DNA from: Akebia trifoliata
Taxonomy: Eukaryota; Streptophyta; Magnoliopsida; Ranunculales; Lardizabalaceae
Length of the DNA stretch: 64,000 nucleotides
NCBI GenBank assembly: GCA_017979445.1
Contig: JADQWC010000478.1
Span: 117,725-181,724 of the forward strand
Direction: 5' to 3'
Shown: positions 36,536-48,205 of the stretch, piece after piece
How the letters are laid out: each line of letters opens with the position of its first letter
Position numbering within the stretch: the first letter of the stretch is position 1
Notes under the pieces: model-generated
The model's database searches: none
What the model was told of the DNA's origin: nothing
Seen by the model: the letters and a program-made list of their open reading frames with translations, nothing else
Made by a program: the position numbers and the translations under genes

Positions 36536-36804
36536 GGATTTTGTTAACATGTGCCCTGGGCACACTTTAAGTTGCGTTAAATACATCTTGAAAATTTATT
36601 TTCTTACCCAAAATACTCTAAATTGCATTTAATGCGCCTTAAGTGTGTCCTTGAGACATATTAAAGTGCATTAAATACACTAAGATCTTCTATTTTGTAC
36701 TTAAAAGTCCTAAAGAAATCTTTTTTTTTTGTACAAAAGTATTCCCATATTTATTTGCACGGTGTATTTATTGCACTTTAATGTGAGTCCTTTAACAAAA
36801 TCCA
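36536..36804. mobile_element. TTTTGTTAAC-family MITE, left of the inverted array
   Basis: The left end ggattttgttaacatgtgcc and the reverse complement of the right end (ggattttgttaaaggactca) share GGATTTTGTTAA. Repeated ttaatgcgcctt and gtgcattaaatac words occur inside. It is related to 37798-37967 and 10861-11160. Confidence 0.55.
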
Positions 36805-36834
36805 AAGAATATAAATAAATTTATGATTTTGTTA

Positions 36835-37775
36835 AGGAAAAATTAATAAAATAATTATTTCACAAAAAAAATCGAATTTATTGTAAATTACCAAAATGAT
36901 AAGAAACCGACCATTGAATGGTCGGTTTTTTTCTCTCTCTTGATTATTATTATTTTTAAATCGAATTAAAAAAAATGATTATTGAATGGTCGATTTTTTT
37001 CTCTCTCATCTTTCTCTCTCTTGATTATTTAAAAAAAAAACATTGAATAGTCAATTTTTCTCTCTCTCTCTCTCCTCTTTCTCTTTATGAAATAAATACA
37101 TAAAAAAGCTTTGAAAAAATAAAAGAGAAAAAAAATAAAGGACTTACAAGGTGCAAATGATAAATAACTTCATTCTTTCGAAATTGGCCTATAAATACCC
37201 TTTTGAATAATTATGATTTTTTAAATTAAAACATCCAATAAACAACTATCCCATGATGTAATAATATAGAAAAAATAAAATCAAAATCAAAAGGCATAAA
37301 AACACAAAGAACTCACAATTTATTAAGGAAGAAGAGAGGGAAAGCAAAATTATTCAAAAAATCAAGAAAGAGAAAGAGGAGAGAGAGAAAAAAAATTGAC
37401 TATTTAATGTTTTTTTTTTTTAATTCGTTTTTTTTAAATAATCAAGAAAGAGAAAGAGGAGAGAGAAAAAACTGGCCATTCAATGGTCGTTTTTTTTTAA
37501 TTCGATTTTAAAAAAAAATCAAGAGAGAGAAAGAGGAGAGAGAAAAAACTGGCCATTCAATGGTCGTTTTTTTTTTAATTCGATTTAAAAAAAATCAAGA
37601 GAGAGAAAGAGGAGAGAGAAAAAATTGTCATTCAATGGCCGTTTTTTTTAAATTCGATTTAAAAAAAAATAATCAAGAGAGAGAAAAAATCGTCCATTCA
37701 ATGGTCGATTTATTATCATTTTAGTAATTTGCAATAAATTCAATTCTTTTTGTGAAATAATTATTTTATTAAGTT
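36835..37775. repeat. Inverted array of palindromic minisatellites (foldback structure, about 940 bp)
   Basis: The outer arms (36841-36900 and 37715-37775) are inverted copies around taataaaataattatttcac. Inside the left arm are three units, and inside the right arm five inverted units, of about 75-80 bp. Each unit is built from a small palindrome close to cgaccattgaatggtcg, a C/T-rich ttctctctcctctttctc block and an A/T tract. A spacer of about 260 bp (37090-37350) with ctataaataccc lies between the arms. It has no coding capacity. Confidence 0.8.
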
Positions 37776-37797
37776 TTTTTTTTTATATTTTTCCCTT

Positions 37798-37967
37798 TTG
37801 TTAATATGCATCTTAAGGGCATACGTTAAGGTGCATTAAACTCATCTTGAGAATTGATTTTCCTATCAAAACTACCCTCAAAATATTGTTTTTCTTATCA
37901 AAATACCCTCAAAATTTCAAGATATATTTAATGCGCCTCAACATGTGGTGCACATTGACAAAATTCA
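37798..37967. mobile_element. TTTTGTTAAC-family MITE, right of the inverted array
   Basis: The ends ttttgttaatatgc and gtgcacattgacaaaa are inverted copies, with the shared words gcattaaa and taatgcgcctcaa. This places a related element on each side of the palindromic array. Confidence 0.5.
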
Positions 37968-37987
37968 TAAATTTCATATATATATAT

Positions 37988-38343
37988 GAGTCGGGTTGCA
38001 TAGAAAACATTTCAGACAATGTACTTTGTCTTATATGATTTAAAATTTTCAGAATGGACTGATTTTTTGTGAGGATGATCACTATGGTGAGGTGGTCATC
38101 CTCACAAAAAAAATCAATCCATTCTAAAATTTCTAACCCTAATTTACAAGTTGAAGAATCGTAGACAATTCATTTTTTATTGTTAGTTTGTAACTACTTT
38201 TCATTGGATGATAAGTTTTAGAATTAGCTAAGTTTTTGTGAAGATGATCTCACCATAAAGATCATTGTCACAAAAATATTAGCACATTCCAAAATTTATT
38301 GGCCATGTAGGACAAAATCTTTTCTACAACGTTGTCAAAGGAA

Positions 38344-38345
<2 letters not shown>
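37988..38345. mobile_element. Double-hairpin MITE, diverged copy
   Basis: Two hairpins (about 38045-38140 and 38205-38300) are separated by the usual spacer ending cttgtaa-like words. The ends (gttgcatagaaaacattt... and ...caacgttgtcaaaggaatg) are poorly matched. It is flanked by TATATA and a 35-bp (AT)n tract. Confidence 0.6.
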
Positions 38346-38381
<36 letters not shown>

Positions 38382-38384
<3 letters not shown>

Positions 38385-38757
38385 GCATTCGGAGGCCCTA
38401 AAGAGAGCTAAACAGTGTGCCAAACATTTTTCAAAACATGAGTTAGAAGTTTCAGAATTGGCTGAAATTTTGTGAGGATGATCTCTATGATGAGGAGATC
38501 ATCCTCGCCAAAAATCAGACCGTTCTGAAACTTCTAACTCTATCAAAAGTGATTTACAAAAATCGGACGATTCAGGGTTCTTCAACTTGTAAATTAGGGT
38601 TAGAAGCTTTGGAATGAGCTGATTTTTTGTGAGGATGATCTTTTAATCATATAGATCATCTTTACAAAAAATCAGCCAATTCCAAAACTTCTAGCCCATG
38701 TTTTGAAAAATATTTGGCACAATGTTTGGCTTTCTTTAGGGCCTCCGAATGCTCCCC
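38382..38757. mobile_element. Double-hairpin MITE, complete copy (376 bp)
   Basis: The left end gtggcattcggaggccctaa matches the reverse complement of the right end (ggggagcattcggaggccct). Both continue into agccaaacattgtgccaaac and the hairpin core. It is flanked by (AT)n on the left and catatatgtata on the right. Confidence 0.75.
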
Positions 38758-38773
38758 ACATATATGTATACAT

Positions 38774-39190
38774 GGGCAAAAAGATTCGGAATGAGCTGAT
38801 TTTTTGTGAGGGTGATGTCTATATTGAGGAGATCATCCTAGCAAAAAAATCAACTCATTAAAAAACTTCTAACTCCATAAAAAGTGGTTTACAAAAAAAT
38901 TAACGGTCCAAAATTCTTCAACTTGTAAATATGGGGTTAAAAGTTTCAGTATGAGCTGATTTTTGGCAAGGATGATCTCTTCACCATAGAGATCATCCTC
39001 TCAAATATATACAAAAATATATATTTGGTCAACGTTTTGCCAATATATTTTATCCTACATAGGTTAGAAGTTTCAAAATGAGCTGATTTTTGTGAAGATG
39101 ATCTTTATGATAAGAAGATCATCCTCACTAAAAATTAGCCCATTCCAAAACTTCTAACTCATGTAAGACAAAACATGTTGACACCCTATA
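38774..39190. mobile_element. Two truncated or joined double-hairpin MITE copies
   Basis: Hairpins lie at about 38780-38880 and 38935-39005. At 39005 the second is cut and followed by atatatacaaaaatatatat and a single-hairpin copy (39010-39190). This last copy has ends ggtcaacgttttgccaa and acatgttgacaccc. Confidence 0.5.
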
Positions 39191-39202
39191 CATATATAAG
39201 AA

Positions 39203-39311
39203 AATGCTGGAATGACACAAGGTATTTACTCTGATTCTCACAAGTCTAACGTGGGATGTGCACATAACCACAAATGTATTTCCTCACGATACGAGTAAAA
39301 ATCATCTACGA
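39203..39311. mobile_element. Half-copy of the 170-bp foldback MITE
   Basis: gctggaatgacacaaggtat, ttctcacaagtctaacgtgg and cacataacc match the left half of 11241-11410. The right half is replaced by (TA)n and the next MITE, so a later insertion interrupted it. Confidence 0.55.
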
Positions 39312-39331
39312 TTATATATATATATATATAT

Positions 39332-39686
39332 GGAAATGTTCAACACCCTACGCTTTACCAAACGTGTTTTGTCCTACATAGGTTAGAAGTTTTGGAATGA
39401 GTTGATTTTTGGTGAGGATAATCTTTACGATTAGAAGATCCTCTTCACCAAAAATCAGCCCATTCTGAAATTTCTAACCCCATGTTTACAAGTTGAAAAA
39501 TCGTGGATCATCCATTTTTTGTAAACCATTTTTTATGGGGTTAGAAGTTTTGGAATGGGCTGATTTTTTATGAGGATGATCTCCTCACCATAGAGATCAT
39601 CCTCACCAAAAATCAACCTATTCTAAAACTTCTAACCCATGTAGGACAAAACACATTTGGTAAAGCGTAGGGTGGTGAACAGGACC
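39332..39686. mobile_element. Double-hairpin MITE, complete copy (355 bp), third terminal type
   Basis: The left end ggaaatgttcaacaccctac matches the reverse complement of the right end (ggtcctgttcaccaccctac). Both continue into gctttaccaaa and ttttgtcctacat before the hairpins. Both flanks are (TA)n. Confidence 0.75.
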
Positions 39687-39702
39687 ATATATATATATAT
39701 AT

Positions 39703-40113
39703 AAGGAACGGATCAAGGGACATGTAAAAACAATGCAACATCAAGGGACATATGTAAAAACAATGCAACATTAATAAATTTTCAAAATATGAGTTAGAAG
39801 TTTGGGATTGAGCTGATTTTTTGTGAGGATGATCTCTATGATGGGAAGATCATCCGAAAAAAAAATCAGTCCAATCTGAAACTTCTAACTCCATTAAGAG
39901 TGATTTAGAATGTGAACCGTTAATTTTTTATCAATTTTTACTAATAATTTGTAAATCACTTTTGATGGATTTAGAAGTTTCAGATTGAGCTGATTTTTTG
40001 TGAGGATGATCTTCTCATCATAGTAACCATCCTCACAAAAAATCAGCCCAATTTAAAATCTCTAACCCATATTTTGAAACCCCATTATTTTTTCATATGG
40101 CCCATAATCCGCC

Positions 40114-40115
<2 letters not shown>
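39703..40115. mobile_element. Double-hairpin MITE, complete copy, fourth terminal type
   Basis: The left end ggaacggatcaagggacatg and the reverse complement of the right end (ggggcggattatgggccata) match at most positions. A 28-bp word (caagggacat...atgcaacat) is duplicated just inside the left end. The two hairpins carry the family core. It is flanked by (TA)n, which on the right runs to 40177. Confidence 0.65.
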
Positions 40116-40177
<62 letters not shown>

Positions 40178-40179
<2 letters not shown>

Positions 40180-43100
40180 TTTTTATTTTTTTATTTTTTT
40201 ATTTTTTTTATAACTTAAAGTTGATGTGTGTGGAAGTCTCCGACATTTTTTAAGTTGTAAAAGACTGAAATTTATTTGTATGAAAATGCCATTTTCGCGT
40301 AGTCAATATGTATATATTGAAAACATATTCACTACAATCCCAGAGATCTTAAGAATTCAATACCTGCGGAGTACGATACAAATCAGGCACCAAGATCAAG
40401 CAGCTGTTGCGTTCCTAGTCTGACCAATTAAACTTTGTGCTCATAAATCAATATTTCAACAATTATTGTCAGATCTTCTCGATTATTTCTCTTGCACCTG
40501 TGAAACTTTTCAAGATTTTTATTTTTTGACTTGTAAATTATAGTTCTCAGATGGGCTCATTTATTAATAAAAAAATAAAAGACAGTATGGATTAGACTTT
40601 TTATTTAATTATGGTTAGAAAATCATTCAATCGAGCTTAATTTTTGTCAAAGAGAACTCCCACATGGCCACATCCACTGATGATACATAATCCATAACTA
40701 ATGAGATATAAATTATATATTATTACGAGTTAGTTTCACAAATAATTTGAGAAAAAAAATAATAATTTGAGGAAAATATTTTGGGATGGAAAAAAAAATC
40801 ATAGTTTTAGAGCTTTTTGAGTTGACTCAAAACTTGGCCCAATTGACACCATCTCATTAGATTTTGACATGACTGCAAAAATATTAACCTAATTTGAATG
40901 CAAAACAAAATAAATTTAGAGTTCATTTGGATACACTTGAAAAAGTAAACATTTTTTTTTTTTTTTTTAAATTGAAAAGTTAAAATTTTTGTTTGAATTC
41001 CCATAAATTGACTCGAAAAAAGTCAATCAAGATTCACTCATTGACGTGATATTTGCACAGAATCATAGATCTTTTTCTTTGTGATATGTAAGGAAAAAGA
41101 TTTATGATTTTGTTCACACATCCATGTCAGCGAGTGAATTTCAAGTGGGTTTATTATATTAATTTTAAAAAATTACTTTTAAAAGGTAAAACTCTTCATC
41201 TGAACTTTTAAAAAGCAAAAAATAATAATAATAATAATATTTTCCCTTTTTAAAAGTTATTTTTTTCCAAAGCCATTTTGTTCCATAATTATTTTCTACT
41301 TTTTATTTTGTATCAAAAATCTAAATCAAATATAGAAGACATGATTAGTTATAAACCTAATATTAAAATTCAGTTGGCTTGACTTGACTCAATTGGATTT
41401 TGAGGTGACTCATCCCCTTAAATCAAATGGAACCAACTCACTGAGTCAACTTAATATATCATCCAACCAACTTGCCAAGTCAACTCATAAATCCACCCAA
41501 TCAGTTAAGTTTCTTGTTTGACTTAAGATTATTTTATTTATTGCTAGAAGAACAAGATTAATGGCCAATGACTAACTGGTGATCAATGCCGATTTTAAAA
41601 CTAGATCGTGTTTTTATGACAACAAATAAATATATTTTACTCATTTTAAAATATTAAATTTATTTTTTTAAAATTAATATCTTTTTATTTGCCTCATTCG
41701 AGTTGACTCATGATTTATCAAGATTATTATATATAAATTAACATATTTAAATTCAGACAGAAATAAAGATCGTTCAACGTCAATAACACATCCACATTAA
41801 TAAAATTGTTTTATTACTGGTCATTTACGACTCCATTATAATATGATTTATGGTAAAATTTTACATAAAAACTTATCTTAAAAAAATAAAAAAGAATGAA
41901 AGAGACTCGTTTGATGTCATTCTTTACGTGATAACTAAATCAAATCTATGACTCCTAATGTCAGACATCTAATGGCATTGGTTTGAACCTTTTAATTAAA
42001 GTTATCGCAAACAGCCAAGGAAGACTCGGTCCAATTAATGGACCAAAACATGCATAAAGAAGTCCATTAAAATATCATTTTCTTTCATTCTATATTGAAG
42101 GAGACTTGTCACATTGAAACATTGGACGTTTGAAAGATTCAAAAATATTGTAAATCTCCTTTAGTATATTAGGGTCTGATCTAATATCAATGTTTTAAAA
42201 ATATATAATCAAACAATAATGCCGAAATGATGTCACGCTCGCGCTTCTTGACGTCAAGGTGTATGGGAATCATACAAGTGAAAAGGCACCTATGGTTCCT
42301 ATTCACTTTCAAGTCAAGACGTGCGATATAAGACTCCAGTTTGAGGTCACTCCACCATGATTCTATTCAAAATTTAAAAATATAGATACTTTTGTCTTAA
42401 AATACTTTTATTTATGAGATATTTACGAAAAAGTGATCAACTTTGATTGAATTTACGATTCCTACTCACTATTCATTTTAATTAGCGAAACGTGAACGAT
42501 AAAAAATTTGGAGACTTTTAAAGTGACAATTTAACTTTAAACCTGTGAAATTGTCACTTTGTTCTGGGATTTTTTTTTAATAAAAACATGATTGTTTACG
42601 TTTTGGTAATTAAAATGAACAGTGAGCCGAAATCATAAATAACTCATTTTCAAATAACGAAATATTAATTCACCCTTCATTTATTCTCAGTATAAATAAC
42701 ATTCACGAAATGGGTAATTAACAAACCGTAGTTTGATCAACATTACATATTATTATTATTATTATTTATAATCAAATTTAAATTCAACTTGATTATTAAA
42801 TATTGAAATCCATTAAAAAAAAATAAAAAAAACCTGATCTAATAAGTTCCCAGATTTAAACGCCACTATTGATGTGATTATTTATTTTTTTATCAATCCA
42901 ATTTAATCCACATCAAATCCAAATCCGATTCGTAAACATCTCTGAAACCAAGACCTTGTTTTCCTTCGTTTGGAATTTTATATAGATGATCATAAAACTT
43001 CTAGAGTATTAGTTGAAAGGTATTATTAGCTTTCCTTGTCAATCAAATAATGTAGAATATAAAAAATCATAAAATAGATACACTAAATATTTTTAAAGTC

Positions 43101-44443
43101 AATGACAAATACTAATAATAATAATACAATCGATGATTAAGACGATGATGACCTTGACTTGAAAACTTGCATTTATTTTTTCATGTCGATATCAAACATT
43201 GGACATCTTCATTTTCATAAAGTCAGACACCCTTTGTAAAGACTAATATACAGTATAAAAAAAAAATTGCAATAAATATGTCACACTGCCACGTGGTACG
43301 AACTTTCAATGGGTTGAAGCATTCCGTCACCATGACTGTTGGGATGTTAGAGATTCCTAAGAAACAAACGTGTATTAATACTTTGAAAATTAGAGCTTAT
43401 ATATCACTCAACGTTTTTATTCAAATACTAACGTTCATATTGATGGAGAAAAGTCCTTTTTAGTATTCAAATTTGACCATAAAGGGGTGATATTTTGTAC
43501 TTTTGGAAGGATCTTTAAGAATTTGTCAATGCAAACAAGCTTGTGTGTTGCTCTTGATGATTATTTTTGGAGATTTTTCCTATTATAGGATTGAACTTTC
43601 TTAAATGTGAAACATGTGATCAGATATTTTCTAATAAGATATTGGGCTGGGTTCTGTTGTTTAATGATCTGACAGAGCCCAACCCTAATTTATTTAGAGA
43701 TGTCACAACATCATCTTAGCCCTGTTGCCTTGGTTTAAAAAAAATACACCATCTTAGATTTATATCGTATCTGAAAATGATTTGTCTCAAGGGCATGTAC
43801 ATTGTTCCGAAATGTATGTGTCTAAAAGTACATTTGGCACTGAGACAATGATTTTTAACCATTTAAAAATTTTGAAAATTTTCTTAAATGATTCCTATTA
43901 AAAACTAAAGCCAAAAAAAGCATAAAATTTAAAAATATTCATAAAATATCTATCAAAATTAATAAATTAAATACTTACATTGCTACGCATGTTGCATTTT
44001 TATTATACAAGTGCACCAAGTTTGTTTTGCACAACATATAAAAAGCACCAAACTTATCATCAAAAAAGTCAAAGGACTACCATCGAATAATTTATGTTAA
44101 AACATTGATCTATTTGAGATTTTTCAAAATAACACACATGCACTATCAAACTTTCAAATGAACCATTCTAAAGTTGTATGCAAACATAAAGAAACATTGA
44201 GTTATTAACAACCAATCAAAGTACTAATTGCAATTCAATAAAATGCAAATGCATGATAATGAGTAAGATTCATACATGCAAAAAAACAATTCTGATATTA
44301 ATATAAAACTCAATTTGTAAGTTAATTCAAATATAATTCAATATTGACTAAAAAAGATAATTGTAAAAATAGAAATCATGGAAGCGAAGCACCACAATGA
44401 CATGAGATGAAATTTGCATCGATAGAGCAATTGGTCGTTAAAT
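40178..44443. other. Intergenic AT-rich DNA with small decayed repeats
   Basis: No gene is supported. Bases 41038-41135 form a hairpin (gaatcatagatctttttc versus gaaaaagatttatgatttt). Bases 42418-42660 are a MITE-like unit with inverted words (actattcattttaatta near the left, taattaaaatgaacagtg near the right) related to 25555-25853. GAGTTGACTC-type decayed repeats occur at 40810-41000 and 41370-41730. Confidence 0.45.
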
Positions 44444-44743
44444 AAATCAGATTAACTAATTTTCATAGTTGGTCTTGAATCGGTAAATAGTTTAAAACCT
44501 TTTAATATGCTTTCACCAAACATGAAAAAAGATGAAATTTTGTGCTTAAATAAGCCCTATACAATCATCTTATAAATGGACTTGGCCAAGCTCACACCAC
44601 ACCAGTAATAAACTTGGGATCTAATTATGACCTAATTCAATAACGATTTGATCTAATAAGATATAAAATGGATTATTGATTGGCCATGCTTAAGCCAACA
44701 GATGATTTGTTAATATTTATTGAATTATATTTTATACATCTAC
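44444..44743 (+). repeat. 300-bp direct repeat, copy 1
   Basis: It aligns end to end with 46942-47245, in the same orientation. Shared words include agctcacaccacaccagtaa and gggatctaattatgac. No TG...CA ends or primer-binding site are seen. Its nature is unknown. It could be the ends of an old element or a dispersed repeat. Confidence 0.8.
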
Positions 44744-46941
44744 TATTTATTGCAGCGTATTATTTAAATCATCAGTTTCAGTATAATAACTTCTTAATAA
44801 AAAGTAATGAATTTTTTCAAATAACAAAAATGATTATAAAAAAGTTGGAACTAGATATGATTAATCAAGGGAAGACGATAGACCAGGTATCAATACATAC
44901 TATTGTCAAATAATTCAAGGTTGTTTTGAAAATTTTGTATTTATAATTTAATTATAGTATATAAATTATTATTTTTATCGTTTTTGAATCATTCTTTGCA
45001 TTTTAAATAGATTAAATTGTTTATTGATGCAACGAGGGAGTTCGGTGATGTTCTAACTAAAAACATGAGTAAAATTTCTTTACTAGGTAATATATAAATA
45101 ATAATAATAATTTATACAATAACCAATACTAAAGTATTTAATATTTTTTTTCTTTTTATCAGTTGATTGATGGTATAATTATGGTCATACTGCATCCGAC
45201 ATCACAAAAATAACGATTAAAGTCTTGAGTCAGACTTGCCCGTTTTCAGGCTATAAAAGAAATTGGAATACCTTTACAAAATATCATCTTCCATTTTATT
45301 TCATTCAAAATCACTAAAATATGATTGTAACTTAAAACAAATCCACAAGTATGACATGTTCAGGTAAAAAAGAGAGTAAGAAATTTTATGGTAGTCAACA
45401 CTTCAATGGATACAATCCCCATAAAAATTTTACAAACAGTTGATGCACATTAGTCTGAAGGAACGACATTTGAAGGGAAATCTTCAAGCCAATATTCATA
45501 AATAGAATGGCAAGCCAAAAAAATTCATTGCAACTAATGTATCCAAGTAAACCAAACATCATTGCAAATCAAAGTAACCAAAATTGATTGGGAGAGGATT
45601 GATCAAAAGAAAACTAAGGGAACTGAGCATGAAGTTATTTTTTTAATCTCTTAATTGAATCAGAGAAGTAACCTTTTACTATTAATGTTCCTGAATAAAA
45701 CCCCAAAAAGAAAAAAAATGAAGTTACGTAGAAAGATAGAGAGAAAGTCCAAGTGAGATGGAGAAGAGGGAGAATTGCCACGACTTAGGGTTCATTCAGT
45801 ATGTGTTAAAAAATGATCGTAAAGCTGAGAGAAAAGGTTCTTTTGTGTTTGAAGACGATTGCAGATCAGATAGAAATAGAAAGTTTGAGAGAGTAGGATT
45901 TTTTAGAGAAGAGAGGGGTGAGAGATGAAAATTGCGATGAGGGTTTCGCAGGTGGTTGGGTCGATATAATTTTTGAAACTTTAAAAGAAACACTTGCTTT
46001 AAATCTTGGATAGATATGATATTTATTATAATATAATGAAATTTTGTTTGGTTTCATTTGATTCTAGGACACCCTTCAACGGATAATTGAATCAAATCAA
46101 TCGATTTTTCAATTATTCAATCCAAAATCAAATCGAAGGTTTATAAAATTGAACCAAATCAATCTGAACTGCCTTGGTTCGGTTATTGGTTTAGCCCAAT
46201 CCAATGTGCACCCCTAATGTTTTGTTCAGAGCATTTTAATTATTATTTAAAAATTTATTTTTTCTAATAAAAATAATATACATTAAGAGGGTAAAATAGT
46301 AAAATATTATCTAAGTTTTAACCCTGTCCATGAAATGGGAGGAAAGTGCAATTATCAAAATGTTAGGGGGTCAAGACATAATTATACCAAACTATAGGTG
46401 ATCAAAGTGTAATTTACCCTTATTTGAATGAATGCTTATTAGACTGATTTGTATTTATACAATGCAAATAATTGAATTCCTAAAGAATCTGAAAGACCTA
46501 TTATTAGAAGTAAGAAGGATAGTAAACAAGTATTAATGTGGCATAAAGATGGGTCTTGCGGTGTTTATTGAATTTTTATGAGTTAGTCTTTTTACAGTAA
46601 TTAAGTGTATTTTAGTCATTTTAGGCTCATTTAAAGTTTCAATGTATTTAATCAATTTATTTGGGAGTTATGGGTATTTTTTTTCATTTTTTTGTCATTT
46701 TAAGAATTAAGGGCAAATATGTAATTTTGCCTCTTAAGTATAGATGCCTTAACTAAAAGTCTTTATAAATTCTCTTTTTTTTTTTTAAAGGTTAATGAAT
46801 AAAATCTGATTTGTGGTTTCCTAAACAATTTTGGTGAGTGATTCTTCTAAGAACCTTACAGTGATTTTAGGGCTTTACGCTATATTTTTTCTTTCTCTAC
46901 AATTAATGAGAGACTTATTGTTGATTGATTAGTTGTCAAAA
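44744..46941. other. Sequence between the 300-bp direct repeats
   Basis: AT-rich. A stretch near 45020-45075 reads GDVLTKNMSK in one frame, faintly like the end of copia RNase H, but it is too short to call. A purine-rich block lies at 45680-45930. Bases 46070-46216 hold a hAT-like fragment ending ggtgcacccctaat. No gene is supported. Confidence 0.4.
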
Positions 46942-47245
46942 AAATCAGATTAACTAATTTTCATAGTCGGTCCTGGATTGATAAATGGTCTAAAATTTTT
47001 TAACATGCTCTCACCAAACGTGAAAAAAGTGGAAAATTTGTGCGCAATCAAGCCCCACATAATCAATCGTCTTATAAATAGACTTGACTAAGCTCACACC
47101 ACACCAGTAATAAACTTGGGATCTAATTATGACACAATTCAATAAGGATTCGATCTGATAAGATATAAGATGGATTCTTGATTGCCTATGCCTAAGCCAA
47201 CAGATGATGTATGAATATTTATTGAATTATATTTTGTACATCTAC
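46942..47245 (+). repeat. 300-bp direct repeat, copy 2
   Basis: Second copy of the unit at 44444-44743, about 2.5 kb downstream, diverged by scattered substitutions and small indels. Confidence 0.8.
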
Positions 47246-47594
47246 ATTATTGTGTTCGACAGATCAGGTCCAACGGTGTTTGGTCAGGTATTATCATTTG
47301 ATAAGTACCCGATCCAAATATGATATTGAATTGGTTCCGAACCAAAGCAACTATCATTGAACCTGGTCCAAATCAACCTGATTCGATCCGAGTCCCATCT
47401 ATATATGACAACCTTGAATCGATAAAGTTCGATATTAGAATTTGGATCCGAGTCAACTTATTCCTTTGAATTGATCCTGACATGTCATCCATTATTGGGC
47501 TGGGATAGGCCCAATACATTTTGGCTCCAGCCATGGGTGGGTTCTAAGCTCATCCAATAGCCTTGATCAATAACTTATTTATAAATTTATATTA

Positions 47595-47975
47595 GGATGG
47601 CATTCGAAGGCCCTAAAGTGAGCCAAACATTGTGCCAAACATTTTTCAAAACATGAGTTAGAAGTTTTTGAATGGGCTAAATTTTTCTGAGGATGATCTC
47701 TATGATTAGGAGATCATCCCCACCAAAAATCAGTTCATTCCAAAACTTCTAACCCCCATCAAAAGTGATTTACAAAAATTATATGGTCCACGACTCTTCA
47801 ACTTGTAAACTAGAGTTAGAAGTTTTGAAATGAGCTGATTTTTGGTGAGTATGATCTATTCACCACAGAAATCATCCTCGCAAAAAATCAACCCATTTCG
47901 AAGCTTGTAACCCGTGTTTTGAAAAAAATGTTTGGCACAATGTTTGGTTCTCTGTAGGGCCTCGGAACGCTCCCC
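47595..47975. mobile_element. Double-hairpin MITE with 9-bp target duplication (381 bp)
   Basis: The left end ggatggcattcgaaggccct and the reverse complement of the right end (ggggagcgttccgaggccct) are inverted repeats. The perfect 9-bp direct repeat TTTATATTA flanks the element (47586-47594 and 47976-47984). Two hairpins lie inside, at about 47655-47755 and 47815-47915. A 9-bp duplication is the hallmark of Mutator-like transposition, so this copy defines the ends and probable mobiliser of the whole family. Confidence 0.85.
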
Positions 47976-48205
47976 TTTATATTACGATATAAATATGTAT
48001 ATATATTTATACATAAACTAAAGGGGGCTGCCTGTATGGAGCCACCGTCGCAGTTGCATCGCTGTGCATTAGGAGTTGAAGGCCAGTTCTCAGCAGAGAC
48101 CATTGCTAGGTTGAGATACCTCGCTGGTCCAGGCCCATTTTTATGGGCCAAGATATGTGCCGGATAGGTGGAGATAGTCTTTCATTTTTTGGACCAACCT
48201 GACCA

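Noticed and set aside
45758..45928. 56-codon plus-strand ORF starting MEKRENCHDLGF
   Set aside because: Purine-rich composition explains the open frame. There is no clear promoter or recognised motif.
44444..47245. Calling the 300-bp direct repeats a complete LTR element
   Set aside because: No TG...CA ends, primer-binding site, polypurine tract or target duplication could be found.
47888..48151. Minus-strand ORF with GC-richer sequence
   Set aside because: It overlaps the MITE end and a decayed repeat, and its peptide resembles no known family.
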